A DNA stretch of 50,581 nucleotides from SLQH01 sp964612995 (lineage in GTDB: Bacteria; Planctomycetota; UBA11346), in NCBI GenBank assembly GCA_964612995.1, contig CAZTGE010000010.1, positions 1 to 50,581 of the forward strand, read 5' to 3'. Positions 1 to 10,873 of this stretch are shown here, piece by piece. How positions within the stretch are numbered: position 1 is the first letter of the stretch; each line of letters starts with the position of its first letter. Both the position numbers and the translations under genes were made by a program. Below the pieces are notes generated by a model, which was not told where the DNA came from, searched no databases, and saw nothing but the letters and a program-made list of their open reading frames with translations.

Positions 1-3000
1 GCATACCAATTATCCCCAGCCCGAGCCGGATCGATCTGGGTAAACTGCCCGAGTTCCGGGTCATAGTACCGGTGTCCCATGCGGTATTGGCCAGTCAGGG
101 CGCCCTCATACCTGAGTCCGCGGTAGCGTGGCCCCGCTGTGGCAGGCACCTCGCTACCGTCGGCATCATATTCATGTACATTGCCGTATGCATCGTAGGT
201 GAAACGGCGCCTCAGGTCACCATCAGTCCACATCCCCAGGACATTGCCCCCCGGGCCCTGCAGGTAGTGATGCCGGACGCCGCCCCGGTCCTCCCACCTG
301 GCACCACTCACGCGACCGTACGCGACCTGAGATCCAGCCAGCAGATCTTCCTCGAGAGCCAACCCTTGGCTATCCCATTCAAAGCTGCGTCGCTCGATTA
401 CGTTGCCATCCCCATCCTTGACCACCCGTGACTTACGCATCTGCGTTGGACCGTAGTACGCATAGGCGATCGCGCCGGTGAGCGTTTTTGTCTCCTCTTG
501 ACGGTCAACCACATACATCTCCGTGCTGATCAACCGGTCGAGGTCATCATAGCGGTTCTCCTCCTCCTGCCATACGCCCTCCTGCTCGGAGACACGACAG
601 ACCTTGCCAAAGCGCCCAAAGGCATCGTATTCGATTTCGCTCAACACGGTGCCGCTGGCGTCGGTCGTACGGATGACGCGGTTCCGCTCATCATAGACAT
701 ACCGGATTTCACTCTCGGCACTCAGCAACCAGACCAGATCATCCAAGCGTTGTCCGGTGACGTCATAGCCAACCACCGGGAAACCTGCGACCTCAGCCCC
801 ATGGGCCCATTTGTCTGGCACTGTCACCACGAAACCATTGAGCGAACCCAACGGAGCGCGCACCTCGACCTGCTTGGGCAAATTGATGCGCGAGACGATC
901 TCGCCACTGTCGTGGTCGATCCGGATCTCCAAACGCGCTCGCTCAAGAACCTTGTCAACACTTCCCACCAAGCGATGGCAGCTACCCGAATCGACAAGCT
1001 CCTCGCCATCGAAGACGGCGAGATACGCATTGACCTTTGCGTCGCTATCACTCCCGAGCAACCGTTCACCGCTCACCTGCCACAGAACACGTCGCTCCCC
1101 GACCTCGACTGCAACCTGGGCCATGAACACGTTGGCATCATCGCGCAGCTCCGGAACCAGTAGCAGCGACACACCCTCAAGGCGCTGGTCGCTGGCGGAG
1201 GGATCCGCTACGGCGCAGCGATACGGACCGGCCGTATCCGCTTGAACAACGAGCGCATCTAGTTCCTCGTCAACCTCCAGGCCTGGCTCGAGCTTGAGAT
1301 GCAGAGCACGCAGGTCCACATCAGACTGAAGATCGTCGTCGAACACCACTCGCTTGACAGGCGCCTCGTCTCCATTCTGGATCATTTGCATCTTCAGCCG
1401 GTTGTCATACCGGTCATACCTGTAGTAGATGCTATCTCCGTTCGTCGCCTCCCGTTCAAGACGGCCCTGGTGGTCATAGCTATAGCTATGGGTCGCTTGA
1501 TATGCGCCTACACGCTCCGTGAGGGTCGCTATCCGGTCCTGGTCGTCCCATTCGATGACATGCTCTGCAATGACCTGGTCGTCTCGCTTCTCTTCGATGG
1601 ACTTCACCCGACCGCGGTCGTCACGCTTGAACCACTTCTCCTTGCCATCGATGGTGACCCGCTCGATGCCGTTCCAGGCGTCGTACTCGTAAGCGGCTTC
1701 GACCGGCTGGCCACCCGCTACTTTCCCCATGGTCGCCACGCGATCGCTGTTGTGCTCATAACTCCGTTCAATACCGCCGCATTCAGCCAAGAGACTGCCA
1801 TGGCCGCCATCGGTATACGTACACGAATCGGTACGATCCCCCACGCGATAGGACACACGACGGCCACGGCCGTCATAGCTCCACGACACACCTTCTCCAT
1901 CAATGGTAGTCGATTTCTGCCGCCCGTAAGCGTCATACCCATAATCGACCATCAGCGATCCCACCCGGCGCGACTGGATACTCCCATCGGGGTGGCGATC
2001 TATTGTCTCCGCTCGCCCCATGTCTGCGCTCGCGAAACTCGCCATCAGACCCTCAAGCACCACGCCAAATACAACAATCTTCAACTTACTGCCCGACACC
2101 GTTCCATCGGGATTGTACTCATAGACACGGCGCAGGAACCCGTCTTGCGTCCACTGCAGGCGCCCATTCGGGAAATATGAGAATGTGATCGGCCCCGAGG
2201 ACTTACCCTTGATGGACTTCAACTGCCCCGTGCCCTCCCAGTATGAGTACTCCTCGGTCGGCGTATCATGTCGTTCTATCGCTTTCAGAAAGCGCCCATC
2301 GTACCTCCACTCGGTGTACTCTTCACCCCTGGCAACCCGGGTGGTCCGTCCGTATTCGTCATAGACGGTGGTCTGATCGTGCTCTTCCTTGCTTGACGAA
2401 CTCTTCCACGGCCGACCCTTCTTGTACTCAATGTCGATCGTGACTGTCTCACCACTCCCGACCTGCCTGGTCCGTCGCTTCACACGTCCGCCCGGTGTGT
2501 ACCTGTAGGTGGCGGTCGTTTGCGGTTCGGTCAGGCGATTGCGCGCGGTAACGTACCCCGCTGGGTCGTAGTCGACAAGCCATTCGAACCCGTCGACATC
2601 GCAGTAGCGCACGGCCCTGCCTGCCACATCCCGCTTCTGCACCTCGACGATCGCTCTGTGCTCACCGGTGACATCATCTGTCGTTTTCGCGACTTGCCCC
2701 TGGCCATCCAGTACGTTCTTACGTTCCAGTCCGCCACTCTTGCTGCCAGTCGGCACGGTCGGAATGGTCGGATGCGAGAACTCGGTGGTGGCGGCCACGT
2801 CACCTGTCGGCCCAGGCCTGATCGTCTCCGCAATATTGAGCGGATTGGACTCCTGTCGTCGGATCGTCGTGGTGGCGTTCAGGTAACCACCTGTGACCGT
2901 TGCCTTGAGTGGTCGCTGCGCAGCCGTCAGGTTATCATATTCCGTCGTGACGCTCCCACCAGATCCGACGCCGCCAACTGCCGTCGACTCCACCGAGACC

Positions 3001-6000
3001 GGGCCCCAGGTGGCGTTGAATGTCGAGACAGTGCGCGTCGCTGCTTCCTCACATCCACTGAAAAAGAATTCGGCGGTCAAAGACCGGGACTTGGCGTCCC
3101 GAGTGTACTTGGTTGTGTGGCCGTCGGGCGACGTCCTAGCTGCGAGCAAGCCATCCTTGTCATAGGCCATCTTCGTCTCGCCCATGCCGTCGATGGCAAT
3201 CGCGCACAAACGGGCCGAGGGAGTGCCATCCCGTGTGTATACATATGTCGTGGGCTTTGTGCCGCTCACTCCCTGCTGTACCATGCGGCCAAACTCATCG
3301 TATTTCCAGGACTGGACATACCCATCGGGGTCCTCCACAGCCTCCAAGCGCCCAAACGCGTCGTACGAGTAGTCAACGAATACGCCGCCGCCACCCGCCT
3401 CGGCTGGAGTCGGCGAACCGGCGTCGGAACCGTCCTCGCCATCTTCCGCCTCGGCCGTCACCCCACTAGGCCGCGGCGATTCGACCTTATCGACGCTTCC
3501 ATCGTCATTGTAATGATACGTAATAGACGTACCGACAGTCGGTCCGGCGACCGTCTTGACCCTTCCGGTCTCGTAATATGCATACGTCACCTCAGCGTCT
3601 TCCGTTGTCCCACTGGTGGGATCCGTGATGACAGGAGTCGTGGTCTTTTGCACCGCGCCGAATGGGTCATAGGTCGTAATGCCCGTGACCTGTCCGCCAA
3701 GCTTGGTGGTTACCACCAGATGAGCGACGCCCTCTGCCTTCTTCAATTCATACGAGTATGTCACCTCGCCTGTCTGTGGGGACCCAGCGCTGATAGGATA
3801 ACCCAGGATGTTGTACACCGTTGACGTAGTGATCTTCTCGACATCAGTCCGGGAGACGATTCGGTCAAAGGCGTCATAGGCAGACTCGATCACAGCGTCA
3901 TGGCCTACGCCAAAGGGCTTGATCCGCTCTGCCATACCCCGAACACTGTATCCAGTAATATATTGCTCGCGACCCATCAGATCGCTGCTCCGCTCCAGGC
4001 GGCCAAGCTCATTGAAGGAGCGCGAGAACTCACGCCCCTCTGGCGATTTGCCCTCTCTCCACCGACCGTAGAGATCAAAGTTCTGGAACGTCCATTTGTT
4101 CCCCTCCGTGTCCGTATAGGTCTGTGCGTTACCCCAGACATCCGGCTCCCAGGACTCCGGCTTCAACGGCGCGGCCGTCCGAGTTGACATGAATCCATTC
4201 TGGCGGTGGGGATGGTTCCCATCCGCCGTTTTGTAGGAATACTTGGTCTTCGCACCTTTGGTGACGCGCTCTTCCACCACCCATGACTCTTCCAGGCTGC
4301 CAAGCTTCTCGTAGGTGCTCTCCATGAGTTTGATCGACCCAGCAGTCTCGCTGGTCAAACGGCCAAACCGGTCGTACTCGAAGGTGCTCGTCTCACCGCC
4401 CCTGGTGACGCTCTTCACCTGGCGAGTGTCATCATGGGGCTCGAAGACGGTCCGTATGGCAGGGGTCGTGTGTACGTGAACCTGCTCCAGGAAATCCCAC
4501 TTCGGCAGATAGGTGTACACAACCTCACCGCCAAGGATGTTGGTCACAGTTGTGACGCACTCCGAACTGTAGTCGACCTTCATCTCGAGCACTTCATCCT
4601 CACCCTGCACCCATGACAGCGCACTGGGCCTGGGATAGGCAATATTGGTCAACCGCAGGGGGCCGCCCTCATCGCCCTCATCGCCCTCATCGCCCTCATC
4701 GCCGCCCTCATCGAGACGCTGCCAAGTCAGCCCGAACTTGTAGGCGCTATCCCCCAACGTGACGCTGACGGGAACGAGGCCGCGATGCTTGTCCTCCTTG
4801 TACTCGAACTTCCATGGCCTGAGCAAACCACTGCCTGGGTCAGGCGTATCCTTTGCGCCTGGGTCCTTGAGCCCTGCAAAGCCACCCGATACGGGGCTGA
4901 GGATCCCAAAACGGCCCGGACTCAAGGATTCACTGCGACCAAAGGCATCCCGAACGGCCACGGGGCTCCCATCATCGTTACGATCGACATGGAGAAAACT
5001 GCTGTCGATCGTGCGAACGCCCTGCATGTAACCAGCCGGCGAGAACTCGATGATGGCATTATCGTGACGGTTGAGGCGATAGATGCCGGTCTGGCGGTCG
5101 CGCTTGATGACGGCGCCCATCAGGCTACTGACGCCCTTCACGGCGTAAACCACATTGCTCGCATCGACCTTGTCCACACCGAACAAATGCCTCTGGCCGC
5201 TTTCATCGATCAGAACCAGGGGCCGCCGGGAACTGGCTCCAAGACTTTCGCCTTGGAGCCCGACGCGAAGCACTGGATTCGTGTCCAGCACCTGCATATC
5301 GTAATTGGTGCGCCATCCGACGGCCACCGAACCGCCCAGTGCATCCATGCTGTTGTAAGACAGTGTCACATCAGGATTCAGCACGGGTGTCGGATGCCCG
5401 ACAACCGGAACTGCGGCGAACATGTTTCCGCTGCCGAGATGCACGCTGGCCAAGTGCGGAATCGCCTCTACCTGCGGCGAAGCGGCATCTCCGGCACCTA
5501 CTCCAACAGATACCCGCCACACCTGGGCAGGGAACTGCGCCGGCAACACTGTAGCCTGGTCGTCGGGAAAATCGCCGAAATGGCCCTGAATGTCTTCTGC
5601 GAAAACCTCCGTGTCGAAGGTGTCATTTCCGTCAAGCCTGACGACGACCTCTTCATCACGTAGGAATTGGAGCTCGACCTTCGCGCCACGCAGCTCATGG
5701 TCGGTCAAGACACGCGAGGTCTGATCGGCCTCGCCGACGGGAATCAACGCCTCAGGCTCGCCACCGTCACGATGGAGCCAGACCGCAACACTTGGGCTAT
5801 CCCGGTGAAGCGTCAATTTGGAGCCGCTGTACGATGCGTCGATCTTGAGCGGAACCCGTCCGCCAGCCTCAAGCGCGCCAGTGAGATCGCTGTCTCCGGC
5901 CGCAAGCCCGACATGTGCCACCTCCCTGTCCACGCCGACAAGCGCCGCACGACGCGACATGCCGCCATTCCCCGGCAAGGCGTCAATCGAATTGCGTTCC

Positions 6001-9000
6001 CCGAACCGCGGGCGGCAGATACCCACAACCGTCGGTTCGTCATCCATCCGCCGCATGACCCGCACCCATAGTGGCACGCTGCCGCCATGCTCGACATCCA
6101 ATTTTCGGATCCTAGCTTGGCTCTCGTCGTACCAACGCAAGGTGCTCTTCGACGCATCAGTGGTGTCCGGCTCGAGCCAGAAGAGGTACGGTGCATTCGC
6201 GCCGCCGAGCCAGGCAACGTTCTCAGCCACCACAAACCTGGTCTCGATCGATGTCGAGCCAGATTTGAGTTCGGCGTAGTAGTAAGCTTTGTCCGAGTCG
6301 TTCATCAAGGCATCATAGCCGCCGATGATACGCATGGCGAATGGCTCGAACGGGGAGGGCCCGATCTGCTCAACAACCTCTGTCTTGCCAGACGCGAGAT
6401 CGACGGAGCAGGTAACGGAACCAGCGTTACCCGCGGCGTTCGCGCTCGTTCGCAGAACGACTTCGGCGGTATTTCCGACAACCTGTGCCTCAACCACCGG
6501 AAGCGTGAACGCTCCCTGATAGGGGTGCGGACACCAGAACCCACCTTCACCACCCACAGTATCCGTCGTGATATCCGCCGAGACTTCAGCGCTACCTGCC
6601 GTCCACAACGTGACTGTATCGGCGGCACGTCCTTCAACCGCGCCGATCAGGTTGGCCAGCGGATCCCGGACCTTACCACTGACCGTGAGCTTCGCTGTTC
6701 CCAAATCGCTTTCGTATGCAGCGACAGAGACCTCCACGTCAAAAATCTCTGGGCGGGGACTCGACAGGCTGGGATAGGAGCGCAGCGCATACGGCGGCCC
6801 AACCTCAGGATCCGACGAGGGTTCATCATCACCCTCCCCCGTTGGCGCGGGAATCGGGAACGCCAGATGCTGAGCGATGCTGTCGCAGTCTTGCCGTTGA
6901 GTGTGCTTCCAGGCTATCTTGATCTTTGTGGGGTCGTAGTATTCACTGGGATGGTCCCACACGTAGTCGTAGGAGCCAACCACCACCGGATCGACTGCCT
7001 GGCGTTCAGCGACGATCGTCAACGACTTTCCTGGCTGAAGATAGCCCTGCACCAATACATCCTGGTCGATTTCGCCCAGCTGAAGATGTTGTGCGAGATC
7101 AACGTCGTCATCTCCCCCCACGCGGTACTCGTTCTGAGGGTACCCATCCAATGAGACACGGCCACGCACCGAAGCGCTGCCTTCGACGTACACGCGTACG
7201 GTGGCGTTGGGAAACAATGCTTCGCTATCGTCGTAATGGAGCGTGTATGGCGTACCCCGAAGATCCGCTGCTGACAGGGGGCTTGGAGCATCGACCGGGT
7301 CTTCCGGGTCCGGCTCCTGCTCTTCAACGAGAAAGTAGCGGATCTCGGCTTTGCCGATGGCTGTATTGTCTCTCGTGTCGACGACTTCGAGCTTGACGGC
7401 GGTGTAGCCCACCCAAGGAATCGTGAGCTCCACCTCGTCGCTGACATTCTCTTTTACACACGTGGTGCACCTGCTTTCATTCGTGGTCGACTCGGCTGTC
7501 CAATGATACTCAATGAACTCCTGCGGAACGTATGGCGAGCCCTCCTGGGCATCAGGGATCTCCGCGACAGCCTTGAAGGTCCAGACATTGGTAGGATCCA
7601 CCTTCCCCGACGGCCCCAATACGCCGTATAGGCTGATGTCCGGAAAGCGGCTCGCTTTGTCCGTGTTCGACTGGCTCACGATCTCGATGATGGGTTCGTA
7701 AATCGTGCCACGCCGCCGCGGCAAGGCCTCCACCAGGGCCGATTCATTCAGCCTGAAGTTTATGTTGCCGTTGGCGACCCACGGGTGGGCCACCCTCGTT
7801 CCATGGCTGCTATGCTGGTCGACATATCCAAGGACGCAGTAGGACTTCTCGCGGTGATCGACTTCGACCCCGAAGCCCAGCCGGCCGACCAGTTCACCGG
7901 TCAACTCGTCAGACACGACGTCGAACTGATCGGTGTTGACTTCAAGGGTCGTAGCCCCGCCGAGGAAAGTGGTTCGGTGGCCGAACATCGCAAGCTTGAC
8001 ATCCAAGCCAGGAATGTACGGGGCCATGGTATAGGTGGCATATCCGATGCGGGTCAGCTCATCGATCATCAAGCCTTGATGCAGACTGCAATCTTGAGTG
8101 AACTCATTGACCGGAGCCCAATCGATGACGGCCCCAGACCCCGCTACACGAGCCACAATCATCGGTTCGCCTCGATCCGAGACCTCGACCAGAAGTCGCT
8201 GGCCGTAAGTCGCCGGGTCCTGGTCCGGATCTGCCAGAACCTCGGCTGACAGGTCCTCGCTTGCGATGCGTGATACCTGTACCAGATCCGGGTGGTTGCC
8301 CTCGAATCTGACATGGTCGGTCGAGACAAGAGGGTGGACTTCGACGCCTTTCTCCCTGGCGAACCCGACCTCAGAAGCAATCGGCCCATCGAAATCGACT
8401 CCGACCGCATGGACCTTGAGGACGCGGATCACCTCTGCGTAGTCATCGAAAACCTGATCCTGATTGCTGTCAGCGATGACCGTGACCGTATGCACACCGG
8501 TCTCACGGAAGGCCAATCGAGCCGGCGTATCGGGGCCGACGGTCACGGAACTGCGGCCTTCAGTGCCAAATACGTAGCGCGTGGCAGCAGACGCGCCATC
8601 ATCTGGGGCAACCAGAAGTGTGTCGCCAGCGCGAACCACGACCTCCAATTCTTCGGTCGATGTTTCGACCCCAAGCGGCTCCCAGACCACCTCGACCGTA
8701 CTGGTCTTGCTCGATCCATCTGGCCCGTAGTTCATCAACTCGACCGAGGCCGGATGCTGGGGATCGAGATGGATACCGGGAGCCTTACCGTTGGCCGCAG
8801 CCTGATCCAGCCCCCAGAGACTTGGCCCCAACCGCAAAGCCTCACGGCTCTCGCCCCCGTTGACCGCGAACTCGATCCGGCGTGTTCCTGGCCCACAGAA
8901 GCCCTCAACCCATCCGGGACTGGTATGACTATGCACCACCTCCGCATGGAACAGCTGAGGCCATTCGCGGACCGGGTAGCTGAGATCGGAGCAATTCCCT

Positions 9001-10865
9001 GCCCAATCGAATGCCTGGACAGCGTAGGTGCCCGCTGACCCATCATCGGGAATGGAATGGACGTAACCTGGATCGAACGTCGTAGCAACGCGCTCATCGT
9101 TACGGTAGACGAAGTAGCCGGCCACGGCGTAGTTATCAAGACTCGACTCCCATCTCAGGGAAACCCGGCCCGACTGCGGCTCGCCAACCCAGACATCGAT
9201 CGGCTTGCTCGGCGGAAGCAGGTCCAGAGGGGGCAGCAAGTGCCGCGCCGCGACGTGCGTGTAGGCCGTATTCTTGTTCGCCACATCGGCACCGGGGCTC
9301 GGCTTCCAAAGCATGCGGAACCCCGAACTCTTGTCATCTTGAGCATATTCCACCACGATGTCGACCGGCTGGCCTGCCTCGAGCTGGTAATCGACGAAAA
9401 CGTCTTTCCACCCATGCCAGGAGTTCTTCTCCAGCCAGCTATCGACCACGAGGACCCCATCCAGCCAGACCCGGACTGCCTCATTGAATCGGAAATACAG
9501 ATTGTGTATCGCGCTCACTTCACTGACGATCTGACCCTCCCATCGGACGCTGAAATGACTGTCGCCCATGCCCGGCTGCGGCGATCGCCCTCCCCAGTAG
9601 TATTTGAAGTGCGGATCGACACCGACCTTCGCAAAGTTCGTGAAGTCGTCGTTATCCCACCACGTCACCAACAGACCATGCGTCTGGTCGTCATATGCCG
9701 GGATGCCATCGCTCGGCCTCAATTGGAATCGGGCCGGTTCGAGGTCACCACTGAAGGCAGCAGGGGCCTCGCTTACGATGCGGATACGCGACAGCGCCGC
9801 CTCAGACGCAGAGCTGGCGCCAGTGACGGTCAAACGGCCATCAGCCACCGCGACGGAACCAGTGATGCGTGTCGTCACCGCACCCGGCTCGGGATCCGGG
9901 AAGTAGACCCCTTCGACCACAAGATCGTGGCTAGCGGCAACCTCCGTAGGATCTGCTGCCGTAACGATGAAACGATACAAGCCGTTTGGAACCGCAATCT
10001 CCCAAGCGGACCGACCGATGGGGGCCGAGTACGCTCCCGCGTCAGGCCTGCCCGTACTGGCGACCATCACCGGCTCGGTCCACCCATATGCCGCCCCCCC
10101 ACGTTCGGCGTAAGCCGCGCCGTGATCATAGGCGACCCGGGTGCTGAAACCTGTGCCCGGTGGGGTGAAGTAGATGTCTTCATCGACCTGTGGTAGTCCC
10201 AGCGCAACGCTCGCGAATTGGGCAGTGGCCAGCTGACCGTCTGCGTGTGCGCTGACTGCCAGGCCGGCGTAGAAGTTCTCTGGCAGCGCCAGGGCGACTC
10301 GACCGACTTCACGCCAATCGATGCCATCATCACTGGTATATCCAATGACCGTGTCAGCCATCCGGGCCACCCGAACCCATCCGGCTACGACCGTACCGCC
10401 GTGCTGGAAGCTGCTTGATCCGCCACGTTGCGCCCGGGAGTGGAACGCGATGCCGTTGCTGGCCGTCTGACTGAGAGCTACGAAGGGGCTGTCGGCAGAT
10501 CGGTCCTGCCGGAACATGATGCCAGCGAATGCTGAACTGCCGGTTTCGACGATATCCGTCACCCTTGCCGACAAGACGATCGTTCCCGATATCCTGCTGG
10601 CAAAGTAGTAGAACTCATCCTCGCTACCGGCAATCCCACCACCGCTGGCGCGGATTTCCACGGCCCCGCGATCCATCACTTCGTGGCTACCTGCCGTGGC
10701 GACATCGCCGATGTCTCCCCCCTGGGGGTGCAGAGCTCCAGAAAAGTCGAGTTCCACTGCATTGACTTCACCGATCGAGGCAAGCGTCACAAGGCAGGAA
10801 AACAGAAACTGCGCGTATAATGCGATGCGGTTGGGCATAATACTCTTCACGGGATTAGCGGTCAT
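1..10865 (-). CDS. Giant secreted RHS/YD-repeat protein (C-terminus beyond window)
   Basis: This is a single open frame from an ATG at 10865 to the left edge, at least 3,621 codons, read by translating the minus strand. The ATG lies 8 bases after the upstream gene's stop and is preceded by AGGA. Residues 1-36 form a signal peptide ending VNA. Around residues 415-515 there is a PA14-like domain (FSVRWEG, VRVWLDG), followed by a fibronectin-III-like segment. From about residue 1800 comes the RHS shell entry (SGNMF, LSYNSM), then many YD repeats such as YSYDAFGRLE. Just before the edge is the RHS core signature (GHRYYDPELGQFTQIDPAR). In known RHS proteins this core closes the YD shell and is followed by a variable, often toxic, C-terminal domain; here that part is out of view. 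It is the third gene of an operon with the HEAT and Ig-repeat genes. Secretion and surface location are inferred from the signal peptide. Confidence 0.92.
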   Translation of the reverse strand, partial: MTANPVKSIMPNRIALYAQFLFSCLVTLASIGEVNAVELDFSGALHPQGGDIGDVATAGSHEVMDRGAVEIRASGGGIAGSEDEFYYFASRISGTIVLSARVTDIVETGSSAFAGIMFRQDRSADSPFVALSQTASNGIAFHSRAQRGGSSSFQHGGTVVAGWVRVARMADTVIGYTSDDGIDWREVGRVALALPENFYAGLAVSAHADGQLATAQFASVALGLPQVDEDIYFTPPGTGFSTRVAYDHGAAYAERGGAAYGWTEPVMVASTGRPDAGAYSAPIGRSAWEIAVPNGLYRFIVTAADPTEVAASHDLVVEGVYFPDPEPGAVTTRITGSVAVADGRLTVTGASSASEAALSRIRIVSEAPAAFSGDLEPARFQLRPSDGIPAYDDQTHGLLVTWWDNDDFTNFAKVGVDPHFKYYWGGRSPQPGMGDSHFSVRWEGQIVSEVSAIHNLYFRFNEAVRVWLDGVLVVDSWLEKNSWHGWKDVFVDYQLEAGQPVDIVVEYAQDDKSSGFRMLWKPSPGADVANKNTAYTHVAARHLLPPLDLLPPSKPIDVWVGEPQSGRVSLRWESSLDNYAVAGYFVYRNDERVATTFDPGYVHSIPDDGSAGTYAVQAFDWAGNCSDLSYPVREWPQLFHAEVVHSHTSPGWVEGFCGPGTRRIEFAVNGGESREALRLGPSLWGLDQAAANGKAPGIHLDPQHPASVELMNYGPDGSSKTSTVEVVWEPLGVETSTEELEVVVRAGDTLLVAPDDGASAATRYVFGTEGRSSVTVGPDTPARLAFRETGVHTVTVIADSNQDQVFDDYAEVIRVLKVHAVGVDFDGPIASEVGFAREKGVEVHPLVSTDHVRFEGNHPDLVQVSRIASEDLSAEVLADPDQDPATYGQRLLVEVSDRGEPMIVARVAGSGAVIDWAPVNEFTQDCSLHQGLMIDELTRIGYATYTMAPYIPGLDVKLAMFGHRTTFLGGATTLEVNTDQFDVVSDELTGELVGRLGFGVEVDHREKSYCVLGYVDQHSSHGTRVAHPWVANGNINFRLNESALVEALPRRRGTIYEPIIEIVSQSNTDKASRFPDISLYGVLGPSGKVDPTNVWTFKAVAEIPDAQEGSPYVPQEFIEYHWTAESTTNESRCTTCVKENVSDEVELTIPWVGYTAVKLEVVDTRDNTAIGKAEIRYFLVEEQEPDPEDPVDAPSPLSAADLRGTPYTLHYDDSEALFPNATVRVYVEGSASVRGRVSLDGYPQNEYRVGGDDDVDLAQHLQLGEIDQDVLVQGYLQPGKSLTIVAERQAVDPVVVGSYDYVWDHPSEYYDPTKIKIAWKHTQRQDCDSIAQHLAFPIPAPTGEGDDEPSSDPEVGPPYALRSYPSLSSPRPEIFDVEVSVAAYESDLGTAKLTVSGKVRDPLANLIGAVEGRAADTVTLWTAGSAEVSADITTDTVGGEGGFWCPHPYQGAFTLPVVEAQVVGNTAEVVLRTSANAAGNAGSVTCSVDLASGKTEVVEQIGPSPFEPFAMRIIGGYDALMNDSDKAYYYAELKSGSTSIETRFVVAENVAWLGGANAPYLFWLEPDTTDASKSTLRWYDESQARIRKLDVEHGGSVPLWVRVMRRMDDEPTVVGICRPRFGERNSIDALPGNGGMSRRAALVGVDREVAHVGLAAGDSDLTGALEAGGRVPLKIDASYSGSKLTLHRDSPSVAVWLHRDGGEPEALIPVGEADQTSRVLTDHELRGAKVELQFLRDEEVVVRLDGNDTFDTEVFAEDIQGHFGDFPDDQATVLPAQFPAQVWRVSVGVGAGDAASPQVEAIPHLASVHLGSGNMFAAVPVVGHPTPVLNPDVTLSYNSMDALGGSVAVGWRTNYDMQVLDTNPVLRVGLQGESLGASSRRPLVLIDESGQRHLFGVDKVDASNVVYAVKGVSSLMGAVIKRDRQTGIYRLNRHDNAIIEFSPAGYMQGVRTIDSSFLHVDRNDDGSPVAVRDAFGRSESLSPGRFGILSPVSGGFAGLKDPGAKDTPDPGSGLLRPWKFEYKEDKHRGLVPVSVTLGDSAYKFGLTWQRLDEGGDEGDEGDEGDEGGPLRLTNIAYPRPSALSWVQGEDEVLEMKVDYSSECVTTVTNILGGEVVYTYLPKWDFLEQVHVHTTPAIRTVFEPHDDTRQVKSVTRGGETSTFEYDRFGRLTSETAGSIKLMESTYEKLGSLEESWVVEERVTKGAKTKYSYKTADGNHPHRQNGFMSTRTAAPLKPESWEPDVWGNAQTYTDTEGNKWTFQNFDLYGRWREGKSPEGREFSRSFNELGRLERSSDLMGREQYITGYSVRGMAERIKPFGVGHDAVIESAYDAFDRIVSRTDVEKITTSTVYNILGYPISAGSPQTGEVTYSYELKKAEGVAHLVVTTKLGGQVTGITTYDPFGAVQKTTTPVITDPTSGTTEDAEVTYAYYETGRVKTVAGPTVGTSITYHYNDDGSVDKVESPRPSGVTAEAEDGEDGSDAGSPTPAEAGGGGVFVDYSYDAFGRLEAVEDPDGYVQSWKYDEFGRMVQQGVSGTKPTTYVYTRDGTPSARLCAIAIDGMGETKMAYDKDGLLAARTSPDGHTTKYTRDAKSRSLTAEFFFSGCEEAATRTVSTFNATWGPVSVESTAVGGVGSGGSVTTEYDNLTAAQRPLKATVTGGYLNATTTIRRQESNPLNIAETIRPGPTGDVAATTEFSHPTIPTVPTGSKSGGLERKNVLDGQGQVAKTTDDVTGEHRAIVEVQKRDVAGRAVRYCDVDGFEWLVDYDPAGYVTARNRLTEPQTTATYRYTPGGRVKRRTRQVGSGETVTIDIEYKKGRPWKSSSSKEEHDQTTVYDEYGRTTRVARGEEYTEWRYDGRFLKAIERHDTPTEEYSYWEGTGQLKSIKGKSSGPITFSYFPNGRLQWTQDGFLRRVYEYNPDGTVSGSKLKIVVFGVVLEGLMASFASADMGRAETIDRHPDGSIQSRRVGSLMVDYGYDAYGRQKSTTIDGEGVSWSYDGRGRRVSYRVGDRTDSCTYTDGGHGSLLAECGGIERSYEHNSDRVATMGKVAGGQPVEAAYEYDAWNGIERVTIDGKEKWFKRDDRGRVKSIEEKRDDQVIAEHVIEWDDQDRIATLTERVGAYQATHSYSYDHQGRLEREATNGDSIYYRYDRYDNRLKMQMIQNGDEAPVKRVVFDDDLQSDVDLRALHLKLEPGLEVDEELDALVVQADTAGPYRCAVADPSASDQRLEGVSLLLVPELRDDANVFMAQVAVEVGERRVLWQVSGERLLGSDSDAKVNAYLAVFDGEELVDSGSCHRLVGSVDKVLERARLEIRIDHDSGEIVSRINLPKQVEVRAPLGSLNGFVVTVPDKWAHGAEVAGFPVVGYDVTGQRLDDLVWLLSAESEIRYVYDERNRVIRTTDASGTVLSEIEYDAFGRFGKVCRVSEQEGVWQEEENRYDDLDRLISTEMYVVDRQEETKTLTGAIAYAYYGPTQMRKSRVVKDGDGNVIERRSFEWDSQGLALEEDLLAGSQVAYGRVSGARWEDRGGVRHHYLQGPGGNVLGMWTDGDLRRRFTYDAYGNVHEYDADGSEVPATAGPRYRGLRYEGALTGQYRMGHRYYDPELGQFTQIDPARAGDNWY
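4665..4712 (-). repeat. 9-bp coding microsatellite (Asp-Glu-Gly repeat)
   Basis: The unit GCCCTCATC occurs four times in tandem (4665-4700) and once more after a 3-base insert (4704-4712). On the minus strand it encodes acidic Asp-Glu-Gly repeats inside the RHS protein, in the early YD region. Because the unit is a multiple of three, copy-number change would alter loop length without a frameshift. Confidence 0.9.
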
Positions 10866-10873
10866 GGGATATC

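Noticed and set aside
498..10400. Many plus-strand open frames of 60-430 codons across the first 10 kb
   Set aside because: They run antisense to the RHS gene, whose minus-strand frame is open throughout and gives clear PA14 and YD motifs; the plus-strand products resemble nothing and lack ribosome-binding sites.
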